Of a stretch of DNA of 64,000 nucleotides, positions 9,618 through 19,025 are shown one piece after another. Within the stretch, counting starts at the first letter, position 1. Each line of letters begins with the position of its first letter. Source of the DNA: DASRHK01 sp963776465 (GTDB taxonomy: Bacteria > Pseudomonadota > Gammaproteobacteria > Nevskiales > Nevskiaceae); assembly GCA_963776465.1 (NCBI GenBank), contig CAVZMV010000002.1:868001-932000 (forward strand), in the 5' to 3' direction. A program made the translations under genes and the position numbers. The notes under the pieces were generated by a model. The model saw only the letters and a program-made list of their open reading frames with translations, was not told where the DNA came from and did no database searches.

Positions 9618-10034
9618 ATGAAAGTGCTGAAGGAGTTTCGCGAATTCGCCGTGCGCGGCAACGTCGTCGACATGGCGGTCGGCATCATCATCGGCGCCGC
9701 CTTCGGCAAGATCGTCTCCTCCCTGGTGGCCGACGTGGTGACGCCGCCGATCGGGCTGATCGTCGGCGGCGTCGACTTCTCGCACCTGGCGGTGACCCTC
9801 AAGGGCGGCGAGCAGCCGGTGGTGCTGGCCTACGGCAAATTCCTGCAGAGCCTGTTCGACTTCACCATCGTCGCCTTCGCCATCTTCCTTCTCGTGAAGG
9901 GCGTCAACACGCTCAAGCGCCGGCAGGAAGCGCACGAGGACGCCAAGGACGCGGCGAAGGAAGCGGCCAAGCCGCCGAGCCGCGAAGAGGAGCTGCTCAC
10001 CGAGATCCGCGATCTGCTGAAGCAGGGCCGATGA
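9618..10034 (+). CDS. mscL: Large-conductance mechanosensitive channel
   Basis: A 138-residue protein, normal MscL length. The N-terminal amphipathic helix KEFREFAVRGNVVDMAVGIIIGAAFGKIV runs into the pore helix, followed by a periplasmic loop and second transmembrane helix (FTIVAFAIFLLVKGVN), and ends with the conserved EELLTEIRDLLK bundle. It opens under membrane tension to release solutes during hypo-osmotic shock. The ATG at 9618 follows GGAG. It is divergent from the reductase gene (36 nt between starts) and overlaps the next gene by ATGA. Confidence 0.97.
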   Translation: MKVLKEFREFAVRGNVVDMAVGIIIGAAFGKIVSSLVADVVTPPIGLIVGGVDFSHLAVTLKGGEQPVVLAYGKFLQSLFDFTIVAFAIFLLVKGVNTLKRRQEAHEDAKDAAKEAAKPPSREEELLTEIRDLLKQGR

Positions 10035-10921
10035 CGGATTCCACCGGACCGATCGTCACTCTCGCTTACCGGGAGTGGGCGCCGAAGCTTCCGCCGGAGA
10101 CCTCCGCGCGGCTCGCGAGCGAGGTCGAGGCCGGGCGCGTGCTGCTGCTGCCCGGGCTCGCGTTCGCGCTGGAGCCGCAGGAGGAGAAGTTCCTGGACCC
10201 GCGCTGGTCCAACGGCAGCGACAAGAACATCAGCCTGGAGAGCGCTGCGGCCACGCTTCGCGGCGCCGCCGGCACGCCGCAGGAGCTTGCCAGCCTGCGG
10301 ACGATGGTTGCGCGCTTCCGCGCGCAGGCGATTGCACTGATCCAGTCGCTGTTCCCGGATTACAAGGGACACCTGCGCGTCGCGCGCACCAGCTTCAGGC
10401 CCGCGCGCGTGGAGGGCCGGGAAACATCGTGGCGCAAGGACGACAGCCGGCTGCACGTCGACGCGTTCCCGTCGCGCCCCAACCGCGGCGAGCGCATCCT
10501 TCGGGTGTTCACCAACGTCAATCCTTCCGGCGAGCCGCGCGTGTGGCGCGTCGGCGAGCCGTTTGCCGAAGCGGCAGCGCGATTCCTGCCGAAGATCCCG
10601 CGGCAGCTGCCCGGCTCGGCTGCGGTCCTGCGCGCGCTGCGTATCACCAAGTCGCGGCGCAGCGAATACGACCACCTGATGTTGCACCTGCACGACGCGA
10701 TGAAGTCGGACCTCGACTACCAGCGCGCCTCGCCGCAGACGCGCGTGGAGTTCGCGCCGGGCAGCACCTGGATCTGCTACAGCGACCAGACCTCGCACGC
10801 GGCGATGTCGGGGCAGCACATGCTCGAGCAGACGCTGCACCTGCCGGTCGCCGGCCTCTACGATCCGGCCAGCGCGCCGCTCAGGGTGCTGGAACGTCTG
10901 ACCGGGCGGACGCTTCTGTAG
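10031..10921 (+). CDS. kdoO: Kdo hydroxylase family protein (KdoO-like)
   Basis: A 296-residue protein resembling the Fe(II)/2-oxoglutarate-dependent Kdo 3-hydroxylases that modify the inner-core sugar of lipopolysaccharide. The region LHVDAFPSRPNRGERILRVFTNVNP around residue 145 carries the candidate HxD iron ligands, and the C-terminal CYSDQTSHAAMSGQHMLEQTLHL carries further conserved His. No signal peptide is present, which fits action on lipid A-Kdo at the cytoplasmic face. It is coupled to mscL by a 4-nt overlap. Confidence 0.85.
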   Translation: MTDSTGPIVTLAYREWAPKLPPETSARLASEVEAGRVLLLPGLAFALEPQEEKFLDPRWSNGSDKNISLESAAATLRGAAGTPQELASLRTMVARFRAQAIALIQSLFPDYKGHLRVARTSFRPARVEGRETSWRKDDSRLHVDAFPSRPNRGERILRVFTNVNPSGEPRVWRVGEPFAEAAARFLPKIPRQLPGSAAVLRALRITKSRRSEYDHLMLHLHDAMKSDLDYQRASPQTRVEFAPGSTWICYSDQTSHAAMSGQHMLEQTLHLPVAGLYDPASAPLRVLERLTGRTLL

Positions 10922-10927
10922 GTCGGC

Positions 10928-11737
10928 TCAAGCGCGCAGCGCGGAGCCGACGTGCTCTCGCACCAGTTGAGCAAAGCGCTCGGGCTCTTCCAGCGGTGGC
11001 AGGTGTCCGCAGCCCTCGAGCGTGACCAAGCGCGCCTGCGGCAGGCGTTGCGCCAGCGCCACGCCGTTGGCGTAGGGCACGACGCGATCCTCGGTGCCGT
11101 GGATGACGAGCGTCGGCGTGCGCAGCCGGCTGGCATCGACGCCGGCTTCGAAGAACTGGACGCAGGCCGCGAATTGCGCAGCCCAGCACTGCGGCGGCGT
11201 CGGATGGCGCAGCCGCGCTTGAAGGACCTGCTCGAAGCGCGCGGGGTGTCGCTCGGTCCATCCCGGCGCGAACGAAGTCGGCATCGCCCGTCGCGCCGAT
11301 TCCACCGGCGGCAGTCCCGCGACTTCGCCCCACAATTTCAGCGTCGCCTCCGGCGCGGGGACACTGCCCGGTCCGCCGCAGGTCGTGGATACCAGCGTCA
11401 GGCTGGCGACCTTCTGCGGGTGCAGTTGCGCCAGCTGCAAGGCGATGTAGCCGCCCATCGAATGGCCGAGCACGTGCGCGGACGAGATGCCAAGCGCATC
11501 GAGCACGCCGGCTGCGTCGTGCGCCAGCATGGCGATGGAGTACGGCGCCGGCGCCTTCTCGGAGCGCCCGGTGCCGCGGTTGTCGAAGCTGATCACATGC
11601 AGCTCCGGGGAAAGCTGCGACTGCAGGTCCTGCCAGCACCAGTTGGAGTAGCCGAGCCCGGAGATCAGCAGCAGCGCCGGTCCACTGCCGGCCTGCTCGA
11701 CCCACAGCTCGACCTCGCCGATGCGGATCGTGCTCAC
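10928..11737 (-). CDS. Alpha/beta hydrolase
   Basis: A 269-residue cytosolic alpha/beta-hydrolase: oxyanion region LLISGLGYSNWCW, nucleophile elbow GHSMGGYIA, acid in HGTEDRVVP and catalytic His in GCGHLPPLEEPE. The GTG start at 11737 overlaps the stop of the upstream MFS gene (GTGA); the much longer open frame upstream is only the MFS gene read out of frame. It is the last gene of the TetR-led operon, so it may act on an acyl ester or thioester made or imported by that operon. Confidence 0.85.
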   Translation of the reverse strand: MSTIRIGEVELWVEQAGSGPALLLISGLGYSNWCWQDLQSQLSPELHVISFDNRGTGRSEKAPAPYSIAMLAHDAAGVLDALGISSAHVLGHSMGGYIALQLAQLHPQKVASLTLVSTTCGGPGSVPAPEATLKLWGEVAGLPPVESARRAMPTSFAPGWTERHPARFEQVLQARLRHPTPPQCWAAQFAACVQFFEAGVDASRLRTPTLVIHGTEDRVVPYANGVALAQRLPQARLVTLEGCGHLPPLEEPERFAQLVREHVGSALRA

Positions 11738-12948
11738 GGCTCGACGTAGTTCAGGTCGCGCCCGTAGGTTTCGGGCAGCGCGCGCAGCGCGACGAAGGCG
11801 AGGACATAGACGACGGCGCCAAGGGCGAGCGTCGCGGGCACCAGGCCAAGTCCCGGCTTGAGCGCAGTCAGCGACAGCGTGATCGGAATGGTCATGGCGC
11901 GCACGATGTTGGGCACCGATGTCGACACCGTCGCGCGCACGTTGGTGCCGAACTGCTCGGTAGCCATGGTGATGAAGGCGGTCCAGTAGCCCTGCATGAG
12001 GCCGATCACGAACATGAGGTACCAGTAGAGCTGCACCGGCTTGCCGCGCAGGCTCATCAGCGCGACGGTCAGGATCGCCAGCGCCGCGAAGCAGACGTAA
12101 AGGATCTTCTTGCGCGACTGCAGCCATTCGCTGAGCAATCCCGAGCAGCCGCTGCCGATGGCAAGCCCGACGGCCTGGTAGAGCAGCACGTCCGCGACTT
12201 TCAGCGGCGCCGACAGGCCCAGCGCGGCACCGTACTCCGGCGCCAGCGTCACGAACAGGGCGGAGACGTACCAGATCGGCACGCCAATGGCGATGACGGA
12301 GAGAAATTTGAACAGGCGCGGCGCCGGCCGCAGCAGCTTGCGCAGATCTCCCTGGCCGCGCTGTCCCTTGTGCTCGGCGAAGATCGCTGACTCGCGCAGC
12401 CCGTACCACCGCCCGATCAGCACCACCAGGCCGAGGAGTCCACCGGCAAGATACGCCGTGCGCCAGTGGAAGTGCCCGCCGACTTGAGAAGCCGTGACCG
12501 CGCCCACCAGGCCGAGGAAGGAGATCACCGTGGTGCCGTAGCCGCGCAGGTTCTTCGGCAGCAGTTCCGACACCAGCGTCACGCCTGCGCCGAGCTCGCC
12601 GGCGAGGCCCACGCCGGCAAGGAAGCGGAGCACCGCGTATTGCTCGACCGTCGTTACGTACGCGTTGGCGATGTTGGCCAGCGAATAGACGGTGATGGTT
12701 GCGATCAGCGCCAGGCGACGGCCGAAGATGTCGCCGATCGCACCCCAGCCGAAGCCGCCGATCAGCATGCCGGCCATCTGCAGGTTGAACAGCGCCAGGC
12801 CCCACTTGGTGTTGGCCTCGCCGACCAGCCCGAGCTCGGTGAGCGAGGCTACGCGCACCACGCCGAAGATGACGATGTCGTAGAGGTCGACGAAGTAGCC
12901 CAGGGCAGCGGCCAGGACGGCGAAGATCAGCGCCGCGCGGGTGGTCAT
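11734..12948 (-). CDS. MFS transporter
   Basis: A 404-residue protein with about 12 hydrophobic helices and the MFS loop signature GWGAIGDIFGRRLAL (about residues 69-83). YFVDLYDIVIFGVVR in helix 1 and FLAGVGLAGELGAGVTLVSEL in helix 4 resemble metabolite/H+ symporters for organic acids and aromatic acids. It lies directly after the SDR stop and overlaps the hydrolase gene, so it is part of the nine-gene operon. Substrate is not determined; an organic-acid product of the operon is plausible. Confidence 0.86.
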   Translation of the reverse strand: MTTRAALIFAVLAAALGYFVDLYDIVIFGVVRVASLTELGLVGEANTKWGLALFNLQMAGMLIGGFGWGAIGDIFGRRLALIATITVYSLANIANAYVTTVEQYAVLRFLAGVGLAGELGAGVTLVSELLPKNLRGYGTTVISFLGLVGAVTASQVGGHFHWRTAYLAGGLLGLVVLIGRWYGLRESAIFAEHKGQRGQGDLRKLLRPAPRLFKFLSVIAIGVPIWYVSALFVTLAPEYGAALGLSAPLKVADVLLYQAVGLAIGSGCSGLLSEWLQSRKKILYVCFAALAILTVALMSLRGKPVQLYWYLMFVIGLMQGYWTAFITMATEQFGTNVRATVSTSVPNIVRAMTIPITLSLTALKPGLGLVPATLALGAVVYVLAFVALRALPETYGRDLNYVEP

Positions 12949-13668
12949 CTAAAAGCTCATGAAGAGGCCGCCGTTCACCGGCAGGTTGGCGCCGGTGATG
13001 TAGGCGGACTCATCGGCGCTCAAGAAAGCGACCACGCGCGCGATCTCGCCCGGCTCGCCCATGCGGCCGACCGGGATTTGCGCGCAGATCTTCTCCAGCG
13101 CTTCTGGCTTGATCGCAGCGGTCATCGGCGTGGCGATGTATCCCGGCGAAACCGTGTTGACGGTGACGTTGTGGCGCGCGCCTTCCTGCGCCAGCGACAT
13201 CGTCAGCCCGTGCATGCCGGCTTTCGACGCGGCGTAGTTGGCCTGCCCGAACTGTCCTTTCTGTCCGTTGACGGAGCTCACGTTCACCACGCGCCCGAAC
13301 TTGCGCGCGCACATGCCTTCGAACACCGCGTGCGTGCAGTTGAAGGCGCTGTCGAGATTGGCAGCGAGCACCTCGCGCCATTGGGCCGGCGTCATCTTCG
13401 TGAAGCGCGCATCGCGCGTGATGCCGGCGGCGTTGACCAGCACGCCGACGTCGCCGAGCTCGCGGATCGCGGCTTGCGTCGCCGCGTAATCCGACAGATC
13501 CACCAGCTTCACCGGGATGCCGTGCTCCGCGCTCCAGGCGTCGCTGCGCGCTCGCGCGGACGGGTGATCCAGGGCTACAACTTGCAGGCCAGCGCGCGCG
13601 AGCTCAGCGCAGATGGCGGTGCCGATTGCGCCGATGCCTCCCGTAACTACGGCGACACGCTGTGACAT
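12949..13668 (-). CDS. phaB: PhaB-like SDR (acetoacetyl-CoA / 3-oxoacyl reductase)
   Basis: A 239-residue short-chain dehydrogenase with nucleotide-binding TGGIGAIG at 9-16, VNAAGITRD at 78-86, and the catalytic Ser131/132, Tyr145, Lys149 triad in VSSVNG and YAASKAG. The spacing and the segment FGQANYAASKAGMHGLTMSLAQE are PhaB/FabG-like, so it should reduce a 3-oxoacyl thioester with NADPH. There is no phaA or phaC nearby, so a role in polyhydroxybutyrate synthesis is not established. The ATG overlaps the upstream hydrolase stop by one base. Confidence 0.85.
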   Translation of the reverse strand: MSQRVAVVTGGIGAIGTAICAELARAGLQVVALDHPSARARSDAWSAEHGIPVKLVDLSDYAATQAAIRELGDVGVLVNAAGITRDARFTKMTPAQWREVLAANLDSAFNCTHAVFEGMCARKFGRVVNVSSVNGQKGQFGQANYAASKAGMHGLTMSLAQEGARHNVTVNTVSPGYIATPMTAAIKPEALEKICAQIPVGRMGEPGEIARVVAFLSADESAYITGANLPVNGGLFMSF

Positions 13669-15131
13669 CAATTCCCCTTCTTGCGCGTGCTGTCGACGTC
13701 CGCCTTGGTGTCCGGGTCGAACTGGCGCTGCAGCGCGCGCTCGCCCTGCACCTTGGCGATGCTGATGTCGTAATCCAGGCGCAGCGGCGCCGACAGCCGG
13801 CCGTCGGGCGCGATCGCCTGGGCCTGCAGCGTCACCGGGCCGGAGACGTACACCGGCTCGGAGTAGAGCGGCGAGCCAGAATTGGGTTGCGCGCCGCTGG
13901 TGGTGTAGACGACGTAGGCGTCGGGGTCGTTCGTCGTCAGCGTGACGCGCTGCGGCTGCTCGTACACGCCCGCTGCTGGCTGCGCGCTCACGGTCAGCTG
14001 GCCGGTTGCCGCGGCGCTGCCCGGTCGCGGCAGCTTGAAGCGCTGCATCGGGCTGGACAGTCCGCTCGTCGAGTTGTGCGAGAAGCAGGTGTACAGCGTG
14101 CCTTCGCTCAAGGGCTGATCCAGCGCCGCCGGCGAGCGCAGCGTCGGATACTTGCCGCCGGATTCGCAGTGCACGCGCGAATCGGCCTGGCTCGTGCGCA
14201 GGACGTTCTGGCTGGTGAGGACGATCTCCGGCGGCGTCGCCTCGGGCAGCGGCTCGCGCGCCTTGCCCAGGAAGGCGACGATGTCCTGCATCGTCTCCTT
14301 GGTGCGCGGCAGCTCCAGGTGATCGTAGTGCTGGCCGTACTTCACGTTGTAAGCGAGGTTGTAGGCGCCCTCGAGCTTCGGCGAATGCTCGTACGGCGCC
14401 GGGAACAGCGTGTCGCCGTGGCCGGTGCCGTCGTACAAGGTCATGTAGCGCACGGCGGCAGGCGTCTCGCCGCCGCGGTTGAGCTGCGTCAGCCAAGGCG
14501 AGCCGGGGAACAGCTCGAAGGCGACGCCGCGGTTCTGGCCGCGCGCATCCGGCCGCGCAGTCCAGACGCCGTGATTGGCGCCGCAGGCGGCGACGAAGCT
14601 GCGCACGCGGTGGTAGGCGTTGTTCTGCTTCATCCATTGCCGCACGAGTGTCACGCCGAGCGAGTGCGCGACGATGTCGACCTGGCGGATCGAACGTCCG
14701 CTCTTCTGCGACAGGTAGGCCTGAACCGCCGCCACGAAGCGCTCCAGCGTCGGCACCGACAGATCCGCCGAGTCGAACGCGCGCACGCTGTTCCAGCCGT
14801 AAGTGAGCGCCCAGAGCTCGTCGCCATGCCAGCCCTGGCTCTTGAAGTATTGCCGCGCCGGCAGCCAGAAATTCGCCGACACCGTGTTGCCGTGCACGAA
14901 GATCACCGGCGTCCGCGTCAGGCCGCCGCCATCGCCGCCGAAGCCGCCGATCTGCTCACCGGTCTCGTTGGACACGGGCAGCTGGAAGTCCGCCGGGAAA
15001 TCGCGCAGCGTCGGCGCTTCCTTGCCGGCGACGGCGTAGATCTTCTCGCGGGGCGCGCAGGCGCTCGCGCAGAGCGCGAGCGCCCCCGCGAGAGTGGGGA
15101 CCCAGTATTTCAACGTCGAGGTTCTCATCAT
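13668..15131 (-). CDS. Secreted lipase-like alpha/beta hydrolase with C-terminal chitobiase-type domain
   Basis: A 487-residue lipoprotein (signal ending LCASACAPRE, Cys near 26). The N-terminal half is a triacylglycerol-lipase/PHA-depolymerase-like hydrolase: VIFVHGNTVSANFW oxyanion region, nucleophile elbow IVAHSLGVTLVRQW and the later HYDHLELP His. The C-terminal part (about residues 370-450: YEQPQRVTLTTNDPDAYVVYTTSGAQPNSGSPLY) looks like the chitobiase C-terminal immunoglobulin-like fold. An extracellular or outer-membrane ester hydrolase is the best reading. ATG at 15131 overlaps the upstream gene stop. Confidence 0.8.
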   Translation of the reverse strand: MMRTSTLKYWVPTLAGALALCASACAPREKIYAVAGKEAPTLRDFPADFQLPVSNETGEQIGGFGGDGGGLTRTPVIFVHGNTVSANFWLPARQYFKSQGWHGDELWALTYGWNSVRAFDSADLSVPTLERFVAAVQAYLSQKSGRSIRQVDIVAHSLGVTLVRQWMKQNNAYHRVRSFVAACGANHGVWTARPDARGQNRGVAFELFPGSPWLTQLNRGGETPAAVRYMTLYDGTGHGDTLFPAPYEHSPKLEGAYNLAYNVKYGQHYDHLELPRTKETMQDIVAFLGKAREPLPEATPPEIVLTSQNVLRTSQADSRVHCESGGKYPTLRSPAALDQPLSEGTLYTCFSHNSTSGLSSPMQRFKLPRPGSAAATGQLTVSAQPAAGVYEQPQRVTLTTNDPDAYVVYTTSGAQPNSGSPLYSEPVYVSGPVTLQAQAIAPDGRLSAPLRLDYDISIAKVQGERALQRQFDPDTKADVDSTRKKGN

Positions 15132-16369
15132 GGTGCCCAGAACAGATAGACGAAGCGGAGCTCGAACAGCGGCGCCGATGGAATTGCCGCCGCTTCCTGC
15201 ACGCCGTTGAGCTTGGGACGCTGGCAGACGGTGTCCGCGGGATCGGCGCAGTCGCTGATCGCGCGACGATCGCCGTTCGGCAGGATCGCGGCGACATCGT
15301 ACTCCATCGGGAACTGGCTGCCGCGGCCGTTCAAGGGGTAGGAGACGCGCAAGTCGAAGACCGACGACGTGCGGTAGATGTAGTAGAGGCTGGTCGACAG
15401 GTACAGCTGGCGGATGCCCTTGTCCTGGCGCTCGCCGGGAACGGGGATGAGCTCGAAGTGCGAGGTCAGGCTGCACTGCTCCGGCGGGATCAGGATTCCG
15501 GGAATCAGGCCGCCGGTCGGATTGGCGCACAGCGTCGTCGCCGGCTGCGGATCCTTGAACGTGGCGGTGACGTTGCCGAACTTGTTCGGTCCGCGCGACT
15601 TGCGGAAGAAGGCGCCGACGTCCCAGAACCATTTCTCGGAGAACTTGAAGGCGAGGTTGCCCTCCAGGTTGTAGACGTTGGCGGGCTCGCTGGGCGTCAT
15701 GCCGCCGTAGCCCGGCGTGTCGTTGCGCCCGTTGAACTGGTAGGCGGCGGTGCCGTCGAACTGCAGCCGTCCGAACAGATCCGCGTGCAGGGCGATCTGC
15801 GGGATGGTCGTCCAGTAATGCGTGCCGACGTTGAGCAGCGACTTGGTGTCGTAGGAGCCGACCGGCAACTTCACAGTCGTCGACAGCAGCCCATTGAACT
15901 TGATTGGTCCCCATCGATGCTCGTTGCCGTAGATGCCGGCGAGCACGAAGAGATCGCCGACGCCGTTGCCGCCGGTGTGCAGCCCGAACAGGCGCGAGCG
16001 TTCGTTGATCGCTTCGGACGCCTCCTGCCAGGAGGCGTTGGCGATCACGCGGAAGATCTGCTTGTGCGTGTTGAGGATCGGGATGCGGGTGTTCTCGAAC
16101 AGGTTGCCGATCCACAGGTAGCGGAACAGCAGCAGCGCGGCGTCGACGTGCTCGCCCTCGGGAACGAACGGGCTGCCCAGCGGAACCACGCCGCCCTCGT
16201 CGTCGAACACCTCGGTGATGCGCGTGTAGACCAGCGTGTGGTCGGCGTAGGCGCCGCGCGGCAGGTCGGCGTATTCGGACAGGTGCGGCGTGAACAGGAT
16301 GCTGGCGCGCGCCGGTGCGGCCGCGCAGAGCAGTGCGATGAGGATCGCGCGCTGGACGATACGGGTCAT
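15128..16369 (-). CDS. Outer-membrane channel-like protein of the TetR operon (1)
   Basis: A 413-residue protein with a Sec signal (about residues 1-23, ending AAPARA) and a beta-barrel pattern: alternating hydrophobic strands, many aromatic residues and a C-terminal aromatic-rich strand LFELRFVYLFWAP. It resembles the phenol-degradation meta-pathway outer-membrane family (MetA/SphA-like), thought to admit hydrophobic substrates. It is coupled by ATGA overlaps to both neighbours and sits beside a second, different barrel-like gene. Confidence 0.7.
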   Translation of the reverse strand: MTRIVQRAILIALLCAAAPARASILFTPHLSEYADLPRGAYADHTLVYTRITEVFDDEGGVVPLGSPFVPEGEHVDAALLLFRYLWIGNLFENTRIPILNTHKQIFRVIANASWQEASEAINERSRLFGLHTGGNGVGDLFVLAGIYGNEHRWGPIKFNGLLSTTVKLPVGSYDTKSLLNVGTHYWTTIPQIALHADLFGRLQFDGTAAYQFNGRNDTPGYGGMTPSEPANVYNLEGNLAFKFSEKWFWDVGAFFRKSRGPNKFGNVTATFKDPQPATTLCANPTGGLIPGILIPPEQCSLTSHFELIPVPGERQDKGIRQLYLSTSLYYIYRTSSVFDLRVSYPLNGRGSQFPMEYDVAAILPNGDRRAISDCADPADTVCQRPKLNGVQEAAAIPSAPLFELRFVYLFWAP

Positions 16370-17529
16370 GGTCCGTGCATCCAGAAATCGCCCTGGCCGA
16401 AATTCCAGGTCGCCGACAGCAGGAAATATCGGCTGGCGTAAACACGGGCGACGCCCAGGCCATCGACGTGGTCCGAGCCATTGGCCGTCGGGTTGCAGCC
16501 GATGACCGGCAAGGCAACGCAGTTCACCAGCTGCTGCTGATACGGCAGGTCGAACTCGCCGCTCCTGCCCGCGACCGGCAACACGTAATGCAGTGACAGC
16601 CGCAATCGCTGCAGGGCGAACCAGTGCAACGCCGCATCTGCGCGACGGTCCCGGATGCCCGAGTCCTCGAGCGTCCGCGGGTCCGGGAAGGTTTCCATCA
16701 GCAGGCCCGCATCGGGCGGATGCGCCGAGGCGCGAACCTTGCGGTACTGGTTGGGCTCGCCCCGCAGATCGTAGTAGGACGCGCTCGCGTATATGCCGCG
16801 CCAGATCTTCGCTGCCAGCGTCGCGTCCAGGCTCCACTGCGCACCCTGGCGTTCGGGTTCGTGGCCCTGGAAGGCCGGCTCCTCGTTCTTCGAGAATGCG
16901 CGCCAGTGCGCGCCTGCGTCGAGGAAAACCCCGCCGAACGGACGCCAGTACGCGCCCAGCGAGCCGCCATACGAGAACGCGTTGGTGCCGACGTTGACCG
17001 CGGCGTCGGGGTGGCGTCGACCGACGGGCAGGCTGACGTCGCCCAGCAGGAGGATCGAGAACGGCGTGTCGGATTTGTTGCGCCAATCGCCGGTGCCATA
17101 CAGCACGGGGCCGAAGTGCAGAGCGATGTCGGTGATGCCGGATTGCGAATCGCGCAGGTCGTTGGCTCGGGCGTATTCGGCAATGGCGCCGTCGGCGCTC
17201 ACGTGGGCGTAGCCAAGATCGGCCCTCGCATTCCAGAGCCGGCTGGAGACGAAGGGAATCTCTTCGGTCTCGAAGAACGGGAAGAACCATTCGAGCTGGG
17301 TGTCGAAGCGCTTCTGCGGGAATGCGCCACCGGAACCGTAAGTCGGCGCGACGCTGTCGCGCTCGCGTCCGTGCTGGTCGTAGATCGCATCGCGCGGATC
17401 GACCGACAGCGCGGAGGTGGCGTACATCGCCGGGTACTTGGCCAGGTAGCGGCCGAACTCGAGGAGCACCGGCTCACCGGCGGCGGCGGTTACCGGAATG
17501 AGCAGCAGCAGGGGCAGATGGCGCTTCAT
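16366..17529 (-). CDS. Outer-membrane channel-like protein of the TetR operon (2)
   Basis: A 387-residue protein with a short Sec signal (MKRHLPLLLLIPVTAAAGEP) and beta-strand-rich sequence (SILLLGDVSLPVGRR, FSYGGSLGAYWRPFGGVFLDAGAHW, YFLLSATWNFGQGDFW). It has the same MetA-pathway/transporter-like style as the next gene but low visible identity to it. It overlaps the acyl-CoA ligase upstream and the other barrel gene downstream by 4 nt. Uptake of a hydrophobic compound is inferred from family and context. Confidence 0.68.
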   Translation of the reverse strand: MKRHLPLLLLIPVTAAAGEPVLLEFGRYLAKYPAMYATSALSVDPRDAIYDQHGRERDSVAPTYGSGGAFPQKRFDTQLEWFFPFFETEEIPFVSSRLWNARADLGYAHVSADGAIAEYARANDLRDSQSGITDIALHFGPVLYGTGDWRNKSDTPFSILLLGDVSLPVGRRHPDAAVNVGTNAFSYGGSLGAYWRPFGGVFLDAGAHWRAFSKNEEPAFQGHEPERQGAQWSLDATLAAKIWRGIYASASYYDLRGEPNQYRKVRASAHPPDAGLLMETFPDPRTLEDSGIRDRRADAALHWFALQRLRLSLHYVLPVAGRSGEFDLPYQQQLVNCVALPVIGCNPTANGSDHVDGLGVARVYASRYFLLSATWNFGQGDFWMHGP

Positions 17530-19025
17530 GCCGGCTCGGAACGCACGCTCTGCAGGTACTGATTGCGCAACGCCGGCTTGTCGATCTTGCCGGCGCCGGT
17601 CTTGGGCAACGACGCAAGGAACAGGTACGCGCGCGGCAGCTTGTAGGTCGCCAGCCGCTCGCGCAGGCGGCGCGCGATGGCGTCAGCATCGGCAGAAGCG
17701 CCGGCCCGCAGGCGGATCGCCGCAAGCCCCACCTCACCCCAGCGCGGATGCGGAACGCCGAGAACGGCGCACTCGGCTATGTCGTCGAGCTGATAGAGCG
17801 CGCCTTCGACCTCCGCGGGATAGACGTTCTCGCCGCCGGAGATGAACATCTCCTTGCGTCGGCCGACGATGCGATAGAGGCCGCGCTCGTCGCGCCGAGC
17901 CAGATCGCCCGTCCACAGCCAGCCGTCGCGGATGCTCTGCGCGGTTTCCTGCGGCCGCTGGTAATAGCCGCTGCACACCAGCGGTCCGCGCAGCGTGAGC
18001 TCTCCGGCTTCACCGTGCGGCACCGGCGACCCATGCTCGCTGCGGATCACCGCCTCCAGCTGCGGCATCGGGTAGCCGACGCTGTCCGGAGAACGCTCCG
18101 CTTCCTCGGTGGAGATCGCGAAGCAGTTCACCCCGGCTTCCGTCATGCCGTAACCCTGTCGGAAGCGGATGCCGCGCGCGCGGTAGATCTGCGCCAGCCG
18201 CGGTGGGCAGGGCGCGCCGCCGGAGATCGCCCACAGCACCGAATTGACTTTGGTTTCCGCGAAGCGCGGATGCTCGGCCAGGAGCTGGAACATCGTCGGC
18301 ACCATGAACCAGTGCGTCGCGCCCAGCTGCTCGGACAACTCGAGGTACGCCTGCGCCTCGAACGTCTCCATCAGCGCCACGCGGCCGCCGGCCCACAGCA
18401 GCGGCGTGGTGAACGCGTTGACCGCGGCGTGGAAGCAGGGCGTCGCCTGGATCACGCAGTGCGACGGCGCCAGTCCCCAGGCCAGCGCAGTGTTGGCGGC
18501 GTTGGCGAAGGTCTGCCGATAGGGAATCATCGCTGCCTTCGGCAAGCCGGTGCTGCCACCCGTGAACAGCAGCATGTGCAGGTCTTCGGGCGTGACTGCG
18601 ATCGTGGCGGTGAGCGGCGGCGCCTGCGCCAGCCAGGTCTCGTAATCGGCAAGCGGGACAGTTGGGCGGTGCATGCCCTCGGCCTGCGCGCGATGGCGTT
18701 CGTCGTGCAGAACCAGCGACGGCGCCACATAGTCGGCCAGCTCGCGTTGCTCGCTTTCGGCCAGGCGGTAGTTGAACGGCGTGTAGACGAAGCCGAGCTT
18801 GGGCGCCGCCAGGATCAGGTCCAGGTGCGCGATGTGATTCAGCGCCAGGATGCCGACGCGGCTGCCGTGCGCGATCCCGCGCTCCGACAGTCTCGCGGCC
18901 AGCCGCTCGGCGCGCTGGTTCAGCTCGGCGTAGGTGAACCAGCGCCCCTTGAACCAGACGGCCGGCTTGTAGGGCGTAAGTTGCGCGCGCCAGGCTGCCA
19001 GGTCGCCGATGGTCGTCGGGTTCAC
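17526..19025 (-). CDS. Long-chain acyl-CoA synthetase-like AMP-dependent ligase
   Basis: A 499-residue ANL-superfamily enzyme. Visible motifs are the P-loop LLFTGGSTGLPKAAM, FRQGYGMTEAGVN, WLWTGDLARRDERGLYRIVGRRKEMFISGGENVYPAEVE and the C-terminal Lys in PKTGAGKIDKPALR. It adenylates a carboxylic acid and transfers it to CoA. The GTG start at 19025 forms a GTGA overlap with the upstream ketoacyl synthase gene. In this operon it would activate the imported or released acid; chain-length preference cannot be read. Confidence 0.88.
   Translation of the reverse strand: MNPTTIGDLAAWRAQLTPYKPAVWFKGRWFTYAELNQRAERLAARLSERGIAHGSRVGILALNHIAHLDLILAAPKLGFVYTPFNYRLAESEQRELADYVAPSLVLHDERHRAQAEGMHRPTVPLADYETWLAQAPPLTATIAVTPEDLHMLLFTGGSTGLPKAAMIPYRQTFANAANTALAWGLAPSHCVIQATPCFHAAVNAFTTPLLWAGGRVALMETFEAQAYLELSEQLGATHWFMVPTMFQLLAEHPRFAETKVNSVLWAISGGAPCPPRLAQIYRARGIRFRQGYGMTEAGVNCFAISTEEAERSPDSVGYPMPQLEAVIRSEHGSPVPHGEAGELTLRGPLVCSGYYQRPQETAQSIRDGWLWTGDLARRDERGLYRIVGRRKEMFISGGENVYPAEVEGALYQLDDIAECAVLGVPHPRWGEVGLAAIRLRAGASADADAIARRLRERLATYKLPRAYLFLASLPKTGAGKIDKPALRNQYLQSVRSEPA

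Noticed and set aside
12949..13668. Polyhydroxybutyrate synthesis locus
   Set aside because: Only a PhaB-like reductase is present; neither phaA nor phaC is nearby, so PHB synthesis is not supported.
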